A stretch of DNA of 64,000 nt from Paracidovorax avenae ATCC 19860. GTDB lineage: Bacteria; Pseudomonadota; Gammaproteobacteria; Burkholderiales; Burkholderiaceae_C. The DNA is taken from the NCBI RefSeq assembly GCF_000176855.2, contig NC_015138.1, positions 5,022,001 through 5,086,000 on the forward strand. The letters run 5' to 3'. The position numbers and the translations under genes are program-made. Position 1 is the first letter of the stretch. Each line of letters starts with the position of its first letter. The notes beneath the pieces are model-generated. The model was not told the origin of the DNA. It was given only the letters and a program-made list of their open reading frames with translations, and made no database searches. This document shows, piece by piece, positions 1-7,638 of this stretch.

Positions 1-1521
1 GCGGTGGTCCATTACGAAATAGATCGGGCGGGGGCTCGCGGCCATGAGCAGCACGGCATCGACGAAGCTCACGTGGTTGCAGACCAGCACCGCCGCGCCC
101 TGCGCGGGGATATGCGCATCGCCCCGCACGCGGAAGCGGTACACCAGCCGCGACAGCACCCAGGCCGCGAAGCGCAGCAGGTATTCCGGCACGATCAGGA
201 AGATGTAGCCGGCCACCAGGGCATTGGCGATGCCGGTGAACAGGAACACCTGCGGCACGCTCCAGCCGGCCGACAGCAGCGCGCCCGCGATGACCGAGCT
301 GCCGATCATGAAGAGCGCGTTCAGGATGTTGTTGGCCGCGATGATGCGCGCGCGGTGCGTGGGCTGGCTGCGCATCTGGATGAGCGCGTACATCGGCACG
401 CTGTAGAGGCCGGCGAACAGCGACAGCAGCAGCAGGTCCGCCATCACGCGCCAGTGCGCGGGCTGCGCCAGGAAGGTGCCCAGGCCCATGGCGGGTGCGG
501 GCGGCAGGCCGCGCGAGGCGAAATACAGGTCGATGGCGAACACGCTCATGCCGATCGCGCCCAGGGGCACCAGGCCGACCTCCACCTGCCGGCGCGAAAG
601 CACCTCGCACAGCAGCGAACCGATGCCGATGCCCACCGAGAACACGACCAGCAGCAGCGAGGCCACGTGCTCGTCGCCATGCAGCACCTCCTTGGCGAAG
701 CTGGGGAACTGCGAGAGGAACACCGCCCCGAAGAACCACATCCAGCTGATGCCCAGCAGCGAGCGGAACACCACCGGGTTGCCGTGCGCCAGCTTCAGGT
801 TGCGCCAGGTTTCGCTGACCGGGTTCCAGTTGATGACCAGGCCCGGATCGGTGGCCGGCGCGCTCGGGATGAACTGCGCCACCGCCCGCCCCGCGAGCGC
901 GACGACCACGCAGGCAGTCGCCACCCAGGCATGGCCCACGCCGGGCACGGCCACCAGCAGGCCGCCCGCGACCTGGCCGAGCAGGATGGCGACGAAGGTG
1001 CCCATCTCCACCATCCCGTTGCCGCCCGTGAGCTCGCGCTCGGACAGCACCTGCGGCAGGTAGGCGAACTTCACCGGGCCGAACAGCGTGGAATGCAGCC
1101 CCATGAGGAAGGTACAGCCCAGCAGCACCACGGGGCTGGCTGCCAGGAAGCCCCAGGCCGCCACCAGCATGATGGCGATCTCCAGGTTCTTCACGACGCG
1201 GATCATGCGCGTCTTGTCGATCTTGTCCGTGAGCTGGCCCGACGTGGCCGAGAACAGCAGGAACGGCAGGATGAAGAGCGCGCCGATCACCAGCCCCGCC
1301 ATCGAAGGCGGCATCCACGACACGCTCAGCTGGTAGGTCACCATCACGGTGAAGGCGAACTTGAAGAGGTTGTCGTTCGCGGCCCCCGCGAACTGCGTCC
1401 AGAAGAACGGCGCGAACCGCCGCTGGCGCAGCAGCGCGAACTGGTTGGGGTGGCTCTCGTGCCCGCCATCCGGCGGGGAGGCGGCCTCCGTCGCCGCCAT
1501 GCGGATCTGTTCCTGGCTCAT
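1..1521 (-). CDS. MFS transporter–acyltransferase fusion (LplT/Aas type), partial
   Basis: Reads leftward from ATG at 1521 and leaves the window, so only the first 507 codons are present. After a hydrophilic start the protein has QFAGAANDNLFKFA and a long series of hydrophobic helices, the pattern of LplT-type major facilitators that flip lysophospholipids across the inner membrane. The last codons in the window read CNHVSFVDAVLL, the NHX4D acyltransferase block, so the transporter is fused to a lysophospholipid acyltransferase (Aas-like). In E. coli the two activities sit on separate proteins, LplT and Aas. Expected role is recycling of lysophosphatidylethanolamine. A second in-frame ATG lies at codon 7. 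The acyltransferase part cannot be judged for completeness. Confidence 0.85.
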   Translation of the reverse strand, partial: MSQEQIRMAATEAASPPDGGHESHPNQFALLRQRRFAPFFWTQFAGAANDNLFKFAFTVMVTYQLSVSWMPPSMAGLVIGALFILPFLLFSATSGQLTDKIDKTRMIRVVKNLEIAIMLVAAWGFLAASPVVLLGCTFLMGLHSTLFGPVKFAYLPQVLSERELTGGNGMVEMGTFVAILLGQVAGGLLVAVPGVGHAWVATACVVVALAGRAVAQFIPSAPATDPGLVINWNPVSETWRNLKLAHGNPVVFRSLLGISWMWFFGAVFLSQFPSFAKEVLHGDEHVASLLLVVFSVGIGIGSLLCEVLSRRQVEVGLVPLGAIGMSVFAIDLYFASRGLPPAPAMGLGTFLAQPAHWRVMADLLLLSLFAGLYSVPMYALIQMRSQPTHRARIIAANNILNALFMIGSSVIAGALLSAGWSVPQVFLFTGIANALVAGYIFLIVPEYLLRFAAWVLSRLVYRFRVRGDAHIPAQGAAVLVCNHVSFVDAVLLMAASPRPIYFVMDHR

Positions 1522-1553
1522 GCCGTGCTCCTGGGGAGTGTGTGGAAATCGCG

Positions 1554-2438
1554 TCATTTCACCTTCGCGCCGGCGGGCATTGTGCCTTCGCGCCGCCCGC
1601 GCCAGGGCGTGCCGCGCTCGCAGCGCGCGAAATACCGGCCCGGGGCCAGCGCCGCCAGCAGCGGCCAGGCCGCCATCGCCGCGGCCAGGTGCTTGAGGCT
1701 GTGGCCGGACACCAGGTGCCCCGTGGCAGCGAACACCGCCGCATCGCCAGCCTCCAGCAGTTTCGCCAGGCCGTACCAGGCGATCACCGCGGCCAGGGAA
1801 ACGCCCAGCCGCCCCGGCATCGGTGCCCGGCCGGCCCGCTGGCACCACCACGCATCGGCCGCCAGGGCCAGCAGGAGCAGCATGCCGCCGCCCTGCAGCA
1901 CGGCCCAGGGCCACAGGTCGCCGGTGATGCCCCAGGTGCGCAGCGCAGCCGCGCCGCCGGCCAGCACCGTGGCCCCCGCGAGGGCGGCGGCCCGCGCGCC
2001 GATGCGCTCGTCCACCGCGAGCGCCAGCATGCCGGCGAACGCCACGAGCATGCCGGCGCGGTCCGCCAGCAGCGTGATGCCGTGGGGCTGCCAGTGGTAG
2101 AGCGCCGATCCCCCGGCGGTCAGCAGCAGGCCCGCGAAGAACAGGCCCGCCGCCGCCGCGGTGGCCGCCCGCAGCGCGCCTTCGCGCACCCGGGCTGCCA
2201 GCCGCGCCAGCCCGAAAAGCCCCAGCAGCGCGAACGGCAGGTTGGTGAGCACGTCCATGGCATGCGGCAGGCCCCAGAGCGTGCGCTGGTCGGCATAGGC
2301 ATACGCCTGCGGCCCGGGCGGAACGAAGGGCCCCGCCAGGGCCAGCGCCACGCCGGCCAGCAGGACGGCGCAAAGCATGCCTTCGCGGCGGGACGGCGGC
2401 AGGGGCGCGGTGCAGGAAGAGGAAGCGAGGGGGTGCAT
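1554..2438 (-). CDS. CREST-superfamily (alkaline ceramidase-like) membrane protein
   Basis: 294 residues with about seven hydrophobic segments. Two blocks carry the histidine, aspartate and serine pattern of the CREST superfamily of membrane hydrolases (alkaline ceramidases, PAQR receptors, Per1): GSALYHWQPHGITLLADR near residue 110 and GHLVSGHSLKHL near residue 240. In the family these residues bind a catalytic metal and hydrolyse an amide in a membrane lipid; the substrate here is unknown. An internal ATG at codon 21 would place the first membrane helix closer to the N-terminus and may be the true start. It lies 32 bp upstream of the MFS fusion gene on the same strand, so the two may be co-transcribed. 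Family assignment rests on motifs only. Confidence 0.6.
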   Translation of the reverse strand: MHPLASSSCTAPLPPSRREGMLCAVLLAGVALALAGPFVPPGPQAYAYADQRTLWGLPHAMDVLTNLPFALLGLFGLARLAARVREGALRAATAAAAGLFFAGLLLTAGGSALYHWQPHGITLLADRAGMLVAFAGMLALAVDERIGARAAALAGATVLAGGAAALRTWGITGDLWPWAVLQGGGMLLLLALAADAWWCQRAGRAPMPGRLGVSLAAVIAWYGLAKLLEAGDAAVFAATGHLVSGHSLKHLAAAMAAWPLLAALAPGRYFARCERGTPWRGRREGTMPAGAKVK

Positions 2439-2533
2439 GGAAGGCGCGTGCAGTGGATGTGCCGGGCAGTCTCGTGCCGCGCCCGGCCTTCAGCATCGCC
2501 CGGTGCAACCAGCACTGCCGCCGGCCACTCGCA

Positions 2534-2550
2534 GTATCCATAATCGATAC
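2534..2550. promoter_or_regulatory. Inverted repeat upstream of HTH regulator
   Basis: GTATC (2534-2538) and GATAC (2546-2550) form an inverted repeat with a 7-nt centre, ending 2 bp before the ATG at 2553. It lies in the 114-bp gap between two divergent genes and is a reasonable autoregulatory operator. The centre CATAAT also resembles a -10 box. Seen directly; the role is inferred. Confidence 0.35.
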
Positions 2551-2552
2551 CC

Positions 2553-3284
2553 ATGAGCACCACCGCCGACCTCGTCATCGCCCTGAAGAAGGAACTCAAG
2601 GCCGCGCACATGACGTATGCCGACCTCGCGCAGGCCCTGGGCATGGCCGAATCCAGTGTCAAGCGCATGCTGGCGCGCGGCGACATGCCGCTGTCGCGCA
2701 TCGACGCCATCTGCCGCGCGCTGCGGCTGGATTTCGCCGACCTCGCGCGCCGCGTGGCCGACAGCCAGCCCCTGCTCGACCAGCTCTCGCTGGAGCAGGA
2801 ACGGGCCGTGGTGGCCGACAAGAAGCTGCTGCTCATGGCCATCTGCGTGCTGAGCCAGTGGACGCTGGAGCAGATCCTCGGCACCTACCGGCTCTCGGAC
2901 GCGGAAGGCGTCAAGTACCTCGCGCAGCTCGACCGCATCGGTATCATCGAGCTGCGCCCGCTCAACCGCTACCGGCTCAAGCTCGCCAAGACCTTCCGCT
3001 GGCGCGCACATGGCCCGGTGATGCACTACTTCCGCGACCATGCCCTGCTCGATTATTTTTCGGGCGGCTTCGACGGCCCGGGCGAAGGCGTGCTGATGGT
3101 GCATGGCGCCATCGGGCGCAGCCTCGCGCCCGCCTTCCAGGAGCGCCTGCAGCGCGTGGCGCACGATTTCGCGCAACAACACCTCGCCGACCAGCGCCTG
3201 CCCGAGCGCGACCGCGAGGGCTATACCGTGCTGCTGGCGATGCGGCGCTGGGAGTTCGAGGCCTTCACCGCGATGCGGCGCTGA
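2553..3284 (+). CDS. XRE-type helix-turn-helix transcriptional regulator
   Basis: 243 residues. Residues 1-65 form a Cro/CI-type helix-turn-helix: YADLAQALGMAESSVKRML is the DNA-reading pair of helices, followed by LSRIDAICRAL. The remaining ~175 residues have no motif I recognise, although the segment around 90-150 (WTLEQILGTYRLSDAEGVKYLAQLD, given here in part) looks like a second winged-helix-like fold that could sense a ligand. ATG at 2553 directly follows an inverted repeat that may be its operator. Divergent from the CREST gene and convergent with the regulator at 3288, with a 3-bp gap between the stops. The target is unknown. Confidence 0.75.
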   Translation: MSTTADLVIALKKELKAAHMTYADLAQALGMAESSVKRMLARGDMPLSRIDAICRALRLDFADLARRVADSQPLLDQLSLEQERAVVADKKLLLMAICVLSQWTLEQILGTYRLSDAEGVKYLAQLDRIGIIELRPLNRYRLKLAKTFRWRAHGPVMHYFRDHALLDYFSGGFDGPGEGVLMVHGAIGRSLAPAFQERLQRVAHDFAQQHLADQRLPERDREGYTVLLAMRRWEFEAFTAMRR

Positions 3285-3287
3285 CCC

Positions 3288-4067
3288 TCAGCGCCGGAAT
3301 ATCTGGCGCAGCGCGCTGCAGATGCAGGCGGCGAGCTCCTCCTGCTGCTCGATGCCCAGTTGCACGGAGCGGTCGAAATTGCGCGCCCAGGTGATGCGGC
3401 GCAGCGAGGAATCCACCAGCCGTATCGACGCGCGGATGCGCTCCGCATCGATGCGGACGCTGCCTTCGATCGAATGGCGCGCCACCAGGCGCTGGGCGCA
3501 CCGCGGCACCGGTCCGGCGGCGGCCGCAGGGGCAGGCGGCGGCCCCGACGCCATGAGCACGTCGCCGAACGACTTGTAGAGCTGTTCCAGCAACTCCTCG
3601 TGCAGCCCGTAGGCGAATGCCTGCCCGTCCACCCGTTCGGCGATGCAGTGCAGCGGCTGGAGCATCAGCAGGTGCGCGAACCCGGCATCGCGCAGCGCGG
3701 CGCCGCGGCGCCGGACCACCGGCATGTAGGTGCCGACGGGAATATGGATCTCGATGCCGTGCGGCGGATCGTTGCCCGCGTAGTAGGCGTCGAGCCGCTG
3801 CCGCAGGCGGCCCACCTGCACGCGCACGATCGGGTCCTCCGACGGCAGGAAGCTGGCCGGGTCCCGGCCGAATACCTCGATGCCGACGGCGTACTCGCTG
3901 GTGTTGCGGCTGTCGCCCGCGATCGCCTGCGTCACGAGAAAGCGCAGCAGCCGCTGCATCCGGTGCGCCTTCGCGAAAGACTCGCTCCGCACGATCGCAT
4001 CGCATGCGGCGCGGACGTCCTCCTCCCTGATGTCCTCGTTCCCGTCTTTCACAGTCAATTCCCTCAT
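3288..4067 (-). CDS. Transcriptional regulator with winged-helix-like domain and TolB/FlgO-like domain
   Basis: 259 residues. Residues ~25-115 match the N-terminal region found in many signalling proteins: FLVTQAIAGDSRNTSEYAVG, then DPIVRVQVGRLRQRLDAYY and GTYMPVVRRR, a winged-helix-like DNA-binding fold. Residues ~125-259 contain EGSVRIDAERIRASIRLVDS and WARNFDR, as in the TolB/FlgO-like domain of adenylate cyclase-TPR proteins, but no cyclase or TPR follows. It is divergent from the R-body operon with a 310-bp gap, so it is the best local candidate for its regulator. No family member of known function is recognised, and the DNA-binding role is inferred from the fold. Confidence 0.65.
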   Translation of the reverse strand: MRELTVKDGNEDIREEDVRAACDAIVRSESFAKAHRMQRLLRFLVTQAIAGDSRNTSEYAVGIEVFGRDPASFLPSEDPIVRVQVGRLRQRLDAYYAGNDPPHGIEIHIPVGTYMPVVRRRGAALRDAGFAHLLMLQPLHCIAERVDGQAFAYGLHEELLEQLYKSFGDVLMASGPPPAPAAAAGPVPRCAQRLVARHSIEGSVRIDAERIRASIRLVDSSLRRITWARNFDRSVQLGIEQQEELAACICSALRQIFRR

Positions 4068-4225
4068 TCGTCTGTTCGTTCTTATGCGGGGAGACTGCGT
4101 GCGGTGCCGCGGCAGCCGTCCCCCGCGAAAAGCTTCGCACGAATCGAGGGATAGCGGGATGGGTGCGGCCGGCGGCCGTGGCAGCGCTGATACGCGCGGT
4201 GCTACGTGGGCGGCGCGCAGTGTCC

Positions 4226-4249
4226 GGCCCGGCGCCGCTGCGCCGGGCC
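4226..4249. terminator. GC-rich 10-bp perfect hairpin upstream of reb operon
   Basis: GGCCCGGCGC (4226-4235) and GCGCCGGGCC (4240-4249) are perfect arms with a 4-nt loop. There is no T-tract on either side, so a simple intrinsic terminator is unlikely; an attenuator or RNA-stability element in the 310-bp gap 4068-4377 is possible. Confidence 0.35.
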
Positions 4250-4255
4250 TGCACG

Positions 4256-4289
4256 GTTACGGTAACGCGGCGGCGGGCTTAACCGTAAC
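4256..4289. promoter_or_regulatory. GTTACGG…CCGTAAC inverted repeat, putative operator of reb operon
   Basis: GTTACGG (4256-4262) and CCGTAAC (4283-4289) are exact inverted copies with 20 bp between them. The left copy is itself part of a smaller near-palindrome, GTTAC-G-GTAAC (4256-4266). The site lies 89 bp before the first RebB-like gene and 189 bp before the divergent regulator at 3288-4067, a typical place for a shared operator. No other gene is visible in 4068-4377. The inferred binding protein is the 3288-4067 product. Confidence 0.45.
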
Positions 4290-4377
4290 GATACTTCCGG
4301 GCCGCGGCGCCCAAAAATAAGATGGCATCCAGCACGCGGCCACACCGCGGCACACGACAACACCACTGGAGGGCTCC

Positions 4378-4689
4378 ATGTCAGATTCGCTTCCGTCCGA
4401 TGTCATACAGGCCATCGCGATCTCGAACGCGAAATCCATCGGCGAGCAGCCGGCGATCCTGGCCAACCTCGCGCTGGCGCAGCAGATCTTCAACCAGAAC
4501 ATGCAGCAGCAGATCGCGCTGAGCCAGCAGCAGGCGATGAACCAGGTGCAGATGGCCGCCACCGCCAAGAGCATCGCCATGATCGACAACTGCAAGAACC
4601 AGGACACGATCGACCAGCTGACACGGGACATCGAGAAGCTGATCCGGGACATGGACATGATGCAGAACCGCCGGGGCACCGCCGGCTGA
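4378..4689 (+). CDS. RebB-family R-body structural protein, paralogue 1
   Basis: 103 residues, no signal peptide, rich in Gln, Asn, Ala and Met. VIQAIAISNAKSIGEQPAIL followed by QQQIALSQQQAMNQV is the killing-trait/RebB signature (small alpha-helical proteins that polymerise into R-bodies, coiled protein ribbons described in Caedibacter). The C-terminal third (TIDQLTRDIEKLIRDMDMM) is a charged helix unlike the other three paralogues, so it may be an assembly or capping subunit. ATG at 4378 has GGAGGG 6 bp upstream. It is first of at least nine co-directional genes and is followed by a 137-bp gap in which I see no gene. Confidence 0.8.
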   Translation: MSDSLPSDVIQAIAISNAKSIGEQPAILANLALAQQIFNQNMQQQIALSQQQAMNQVQMAATAKSIAMIDNCKNQDTIDQLTRDIEKLIRDMDMMQNRRGTAG

Positions 4690-4826
4690 CCGGCCGCGCG
4701 GCCCGGACAACGCATGCGTTCGCGCACGGCCCCGGCCGGGCGCAAGCCATCCTCCCCATTCCGGGGCGGCGGTAGGCAAGCCGCCATGTCACATCTCAAC
4801 AACCTGACCAACGAGGAGAAGAAACC

Positions 4827-5138
4827 ATGGCTTTGAACGAAGAAGTAGTGAGCGCCGTCGCCATCGGCAACCTGAAGGCCATCTCGGAGCAGCCTGCGAT
4901 GCTGTCCAACCTGGCCTACTCGAACACGGTGGCCAACACCAACCTGTCGCAGCAGAACGCGGTCGCCAACCAGCAGGCCATGAACGAACTGGGCATCTCC
5001 ATCGTGGCCAAGGCCTCCAACACGGTGAGCAACCTCGGCCCGCTGGAAGCCCGCTCCGCGGTGGACATCCTCACCAACGACGAGCTGGCGCAGACCATCG
5101 CCGACATGAAGGCCACGCTGCAGGCCTTCAAGGGCTGA
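4827..5138 (+). CDS. rebB: RebB-family R-body structural protein, paralogue 2
   Basis: 103 residues. EVVSAVAIGNLKAISEQPAM, LAYSNTVANTNLSQQNAVAN and QQAMNELGI form a complete RebB/killing-trait domain, and the ~35 C-terminal residues (RSAVDILTNDELAQTIADMK) complete it. A strong GAGGAG ribosome-binding site lies just before the ATG. The next gene encodes a protein nearly identical over the first ~97 residues, so the two arose by tandem duplication. Known family members assemble into R-bodies, which in Caedibacter unroll inside Paramecium and deliver toxicity. Of the four paralogues this has the most canonical length and sequence. Confidence 0.88.
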   Translation: MALNEEVVSAVAIGNLKAISEQPAMLSNLAYSNTVANTNLSQQNAVANQQAMNELGISIVAKASNTVSNLGPLEARSAVDILTNDELAQTIADMKATLQAFKG

Positions 5139-5175
5139 CGCCCTGCGCCGCAGGGCCTGAAACGGAGGGCAGAAC

Positions 5176-5685
5176 ATGCTTGACGAACAAGTGGTGAGCG
5201 CAGTGGCGATCGGCAATCTGAAAGCGATTTCGGAGCAGCCGGCGATGCTGTCGAACCTCGCCTATTCCAACGTGGTGAGCACCAGCAACCTCGGGCAGCA
5301 GAACGCGGTGTCGAACCAGCGCGCGGTCGGCGAACTCGGGCTGCCGCTGGTGGCCAAGGCCACCAACACCATCGGGAACATCGGCCCCCTGGAGGCGCGC
5401 TCCGCGGTGGATGTGCTGACGAGCAACGAGCTCGCGCAGACCATCGCCGACCTCAAGAGCGTGCTGCAGGCCTTCACGGGCTCGCCCGGCGGAATCCCGC
5501 CAAAGGGCCTGCTGAAGGACCTCAAGGCGCTGGTGGACCTGGGCCTGCGCGTGCAGGACGGCATGCTCGTCGTGCCGCCCGGGGCCACGCCGATCCTGAT
5601 CCCGGGCAACATCGCCAAGGAAGACATCCAGATCGGCATCGAGAAGCCGGGGGTGGTCATCCAGGTGACCCGCATCCGCCGGTAA
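5176..5685 (+). CDS. RebB-family R-body protein with C-terminal extension, paralogue 3
   Basis: 169 residues. Residues 1-100 repeat the previous gene almost residue for residue (VVSAVAIGNLKAISEQPAML, QQNAVSNQ, RSAVDVLTSNELAQTIADLK). Residues ~101-169 are an extra segment with a Gly/Pro linker (SPGGIPPKGLLKDLKALVDL) and a beta-rich end (GMLVVPPGATPILIPGN, GVVIQVTRIRR) not present in usual RebB proteins. The tail could anchor or cap the ribbon, or display something on it. GGAGGG precedes the ATG. It lies 37 bp after paralogue 2, so they are co-transcribed. The domain is sure; the tail's role is unknown. Confidence 0.85.
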   Translation: MLDEQVVSAVAIGNLKAISEQPAMLSNLAYSNVVSTSNLGQQNAVSNQRAVGELGLPLVAKATNTIGNIGPLEARSAVDVLTSNELAQTIADLKSVLQAFTGSPGGIPPKGLLKDLKALVDLGLRVQDGMLVVPPGATPILIPGNIAKEDIQIGIEKPGVVIQVTRIRR

Positions 5686-5748
5686 TACCGGCGGCGCAGG
5701 CGGGGCGGCCCCCGGGCCGCCCCGCATTTCCGCGACGAGGGAGGAAAC

Positions 5749-6096
5749 ATGGGACGCATCGAAATCAAGGACATCACCGGCGGCGAAGGCCTGCCGGCCG
5801 CGGTGATCGAAGCCGTGGCCCTGTCGGGCATGGCCACCGCCCAGCAGCCGTCGGCCCTGTCGAACCAGGCCTACGCGAACCAGGTCGCGAGCAACCAGCT
5901 GAGCGCGCAGAACCAGGTGGCCCGGCAGGACGCCATGAACCGGCTGCACCTTGCCATCCTGGCGCAGGCGGTGAACCAGGTGCAGGACCTGCAGCCCGCC
6001 ACCGCACGCTCCGCCACGGAGGTGCTCGCCGGCGGTGAAGCCGCCCAGGCGCTGGCCGGCCTCCAGGCCGTGCCCGGCGCACTGCCCACCCGTTGA
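5749..6096 (+). CDS. RebB-family R-body protein, paralogue 4
   Basis: 115 residues. The order of motifs is that of RebB: AVIEAVALSGMATAQQPSAL, AYANQVASNQLSAQNQVARQ, DAMNRLHLAILAQAVNQV, then RSATEVLAGGEAAQALAGL. It is more divergent from paralogues 2 and 3 than these are from each other and carries a ~13-residue N-terminal extension (MGRIEIKDITGGE). GGGAGG lies upstream of the ATG. Mixed R-body filaments of more than one Reb protein are known in Caedibacter (RebA, RebB), so a heteromeric ribbon is likely here. Confidence 0.8.
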   Translation: MGRIEIKDITGGEGLPAAVIEAVALSGMATAQQPSALSNQAYANQVASNQLSAQNQVARQDAMNRLHLAILAQAVNQVQDLQPATARSATEVLAGGEAAQALAGLQAVPGALPTR

Positions 6097-6106
6097 GGAG
6101 CGCGGA

Positions 6107-6445
6107 ATGGACGAATCCCTTTCCCGGACCCTCGCCCCGATGGAGCAGCACAACCGGCTGCTCATGCAGCAGATCGAGGGCAGGCTGCGCAGCGGCTTCA
6201 GCGCCGCGCTGGACAGCGGGGACTGCTACGTGATCCGCAACCAGGGCACGGGCGTGCTCTCGGTGCTCGCATCCAGCACGATCGAAGACGACCACGAGGT
6301 CGTGCACGGCCCCGGCAGCTTCGCACAATGCATCGGGTTCGTGAATTCCTCCGTGGTCACGCGGATGGCCGAATCCGACGGCTGGAGGCCGGCCCCCGCG
6401 CCGGCCGCAGCCGCCAACACCCCAGACAAGGAGCAGACAGCATGA
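6107..6445 (+). CDS. Hypothetical protein of R-body operon
   Basis: 112 residues, cytoplasmic, not recognised. ATG at 6107 is chosen because GAGGAG lies 6 bp upstream and it follows the stop of the previous gene by 10 bp. Residues 1-35 form an amphipathic helix with Gln and Met (LAPMEQHNRLLMQQIEGRL); residues 40-90 are mixed (DSGDCYVIRNQGTGVLSVLA, VVHGPGSFAQCIGF); the C-terminal ~25 residues are an Ala/Pro linker. It overlaps the next gene by 4 bp (ATGA), showing translational coupling. A role in R-body assembly or regulation is inferred only from position. Confidence 0.65.
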   Translation: MDESLSRTLAPMEQHNRLLMQQIEGRLRSGFSAALDSGDCYVIRNQGTGVLSVLASSTIEDDHEVVHGPGSFAQCIGFVNSSVVTRMAESDGWRPAPAPAAAANTPDKEQTA

Positions 6446-6645
6446 AACCGCAGGAATCCATCGAGGAACTGGGCAAGGCCGTGGAGGACATCGCCGAATC
6501 GATGACCAGGGTGGCCACCAACATCGCCCTGCTGGGCGTGGAAGGCGATGCCGACGAGCAGATGCGCGTCATCACCGAAGAGAACAACAAGGTGCTGGAC
6601 CGCATCCGCAAGCTCTACAACCTGCCGGCCGCCCCGGGCGCCTGA
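6442..6645 (+). CDS. Small coiled-coil-like protein of R-body operon
   Basis: 67 residues, not recognised. The start overlaps the previous stop (ATGA at 6442-6445), with AAGGAG 8-13 bp upstream. The sequence is highly charged and helical with heptad-like spacing (SIEELGKAVEDIAESMTRVA, EEDADEQ-like acidic stretch, then NNKVLDRIRKLYNLPAAPGA). Such a small helical protein could act as a chaperone or nucleator for the ribbon proteins. Function is inferred from context only. It is short, but coupling and ribosome-binding site on both sides make it a real gene. Confidence 0.6.
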   Translation: MKPQESIEELGKAVEDIAESMTRVATNIALLGVEGDADEQMRVITEENNKVLDRIRKLYNLPAAPGA

Positions 6646-6646
6646 C

Positions 6647-6871
6647 ATGGCAGCCTCCGGCTCGATCGTCGACGCGCCCCTGGCCGCGGCCGCCGCGCTG
6701 AACGCGACCGCCCTGCCGGAGGCCGATGCGGGCTACGCGCTCATGGCGCAGGCCCTGCGCAGCGAGCAGCCCTCGCCGGTGATCTTCGGGTCGCTCGCCG
6801 TCAGCGCCGCCGCGATCGTCCAGGGCCTGGCGCTCTACGAAGCGACCATGGCGCGGGGCCGCGCCGGCTGA
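6647..6871 (+). CDS. Small Ala-rich RebB-like protein of R-body operon
   Basis: 74 residues; ATG at 6647 directly follows the previous stop (1-bp gap), so translation is coupled. Alanine-rich helices (DAPLAAAAALNATALPEADA, VIFGSLAVSAAAIVQGLALY) recall the general make-up of killing-trait proteins, but the QQNAV-type core is absent, so membership is not shown. It could be a minor ribbon component or a membrane-active peptide; the segment 47-66 is hydrophobic enough to associate with a membrane. Function unknown. Confidence 0.55.
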   Translation: MAASGSIVDAPLAAAAALNATALPEADAGYALMAQALRSEQPSPVIFGSLAVSAAAIVQGLALYEATMARGRAG

Positions 6872-6889
6872 CCCGCACACGAGCCGCCC

Positions 6890-7579
6890 ATGCCGCGCAC
6901 CGAGCCTGCATGGCGCCCGCTGCCGGAGCAGGTGGTGGTGGTCGCCTTCCCCACGGCATACCGGCAGGCGGCAGGGCCTGGCGCCGGCAGTCCCGCGGGC
7001 TTCTTCATCGTGCAGGCCCCGGCCCCGGACATCGCCCTGCCGCGCAGCGATTTCGGATGGCTGCAGCTGTCCGCGCCCGAGGCGATCTCGCCGGGCTGGA
7101 GCCGCGTCGCCTACCAGGCCGAGGACAACACCCTGGGCACGCGCAGCGTCCCGGTGCCCGTGGTCGTGCGCCAGCGCAGCTATGCCGTCGATTTCCTGCA
7201 GCAGCCCGGGCTGCTCGTGCAGACGGAGATGGTGCGCGTGCTGAATTCGCCACTGAACATCGATGCCCTGATGGCCGTGATGTTCATCGCCAGCCTGATC
7301 CGCAAGATCCCCATCCCGCCCATCAGGCTGCTCGTCACGGTGCTCGCGCTGCTCGCGCTCGTGGCGCTGGGCATGGCCGTCTCGCTGCTGCGCCACGCCT
7401 TCGCCGGCGTGCCCGAACCCCGTCCGCTGTCCACGGACACGAACGGCGTGCCCATCGAGGTCTTTCCGGGGCTGTCGGTGTCCCGCGGCCTGCCGCTGGC
7501 GCAAGTGCCCGCGGAGGACCAGACCATCGCCCTGCAGACCGTCAAGGAAATCTACTGGCTGCTCAGGCAGGCCGCATGA
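6890..7579 (+). CDS. Predicted membrane protein of R-body operon
   Basis: 229 residues, not recognised. An N-terminal soluble part of ~120 residues (beta-strand pattern, LPEQVVVVAFPTAYRQ and FGWLQLSAPEAIS) is followed by a short hydrophobic stretch near 123-136 (NIDALMAVMFIASLIR) and a strong transmembrane helix near 145-165 (LLVTVLALLALVALGMAVSL), then a ~60-residue C-terminal tail. No signal peptide. The gene follows the small Reb-like gene by 18 bp and precedes the nitrilase-like gene by 59 bp. It may place the R-body apparatus at the membrane or handle release; this is inference from position. Confidence 0.6.
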   Translation: MPRTEPAWRPLPEQVVVVAFPTAYRQAAGPGAGSPAGFFIVQAPAPDIALPRSDFGWLQLSAPEAISPGWSRVAYQAEDNTLGTRSVPVPVVVRQRSYAVDFLQQPGLLVQTEMVRVLNSPLNIDALMAVMFIASLIRKIPIPPIRLLVTVLALLALVALGMAVSLLRHAFAGVPEPRPLSTDTNGVPIEVFPGLSVSRGLPLAQVPAEDQTIALQTVKEIYWLLRQAA

Positions 7580-7638
7580 CGTGCGCGAAAGCACGCCGCC
7601 CCGGTTTTCCCACCCCCCCCAAGAGAGAGAGGTTTCAC

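Noticed and set aside
4..2100. Long open frame on the plus strand through the MFS and CREST genes
   Set aside because: It is rich in His, Gln, Arg and Ala and has no family pattern; the minus strand has clear membrane proteins there. Such long antisense frames are expected in very GC-rich DNA, and I left out many similar ones (for example 16263-18593 and 57038-59536).
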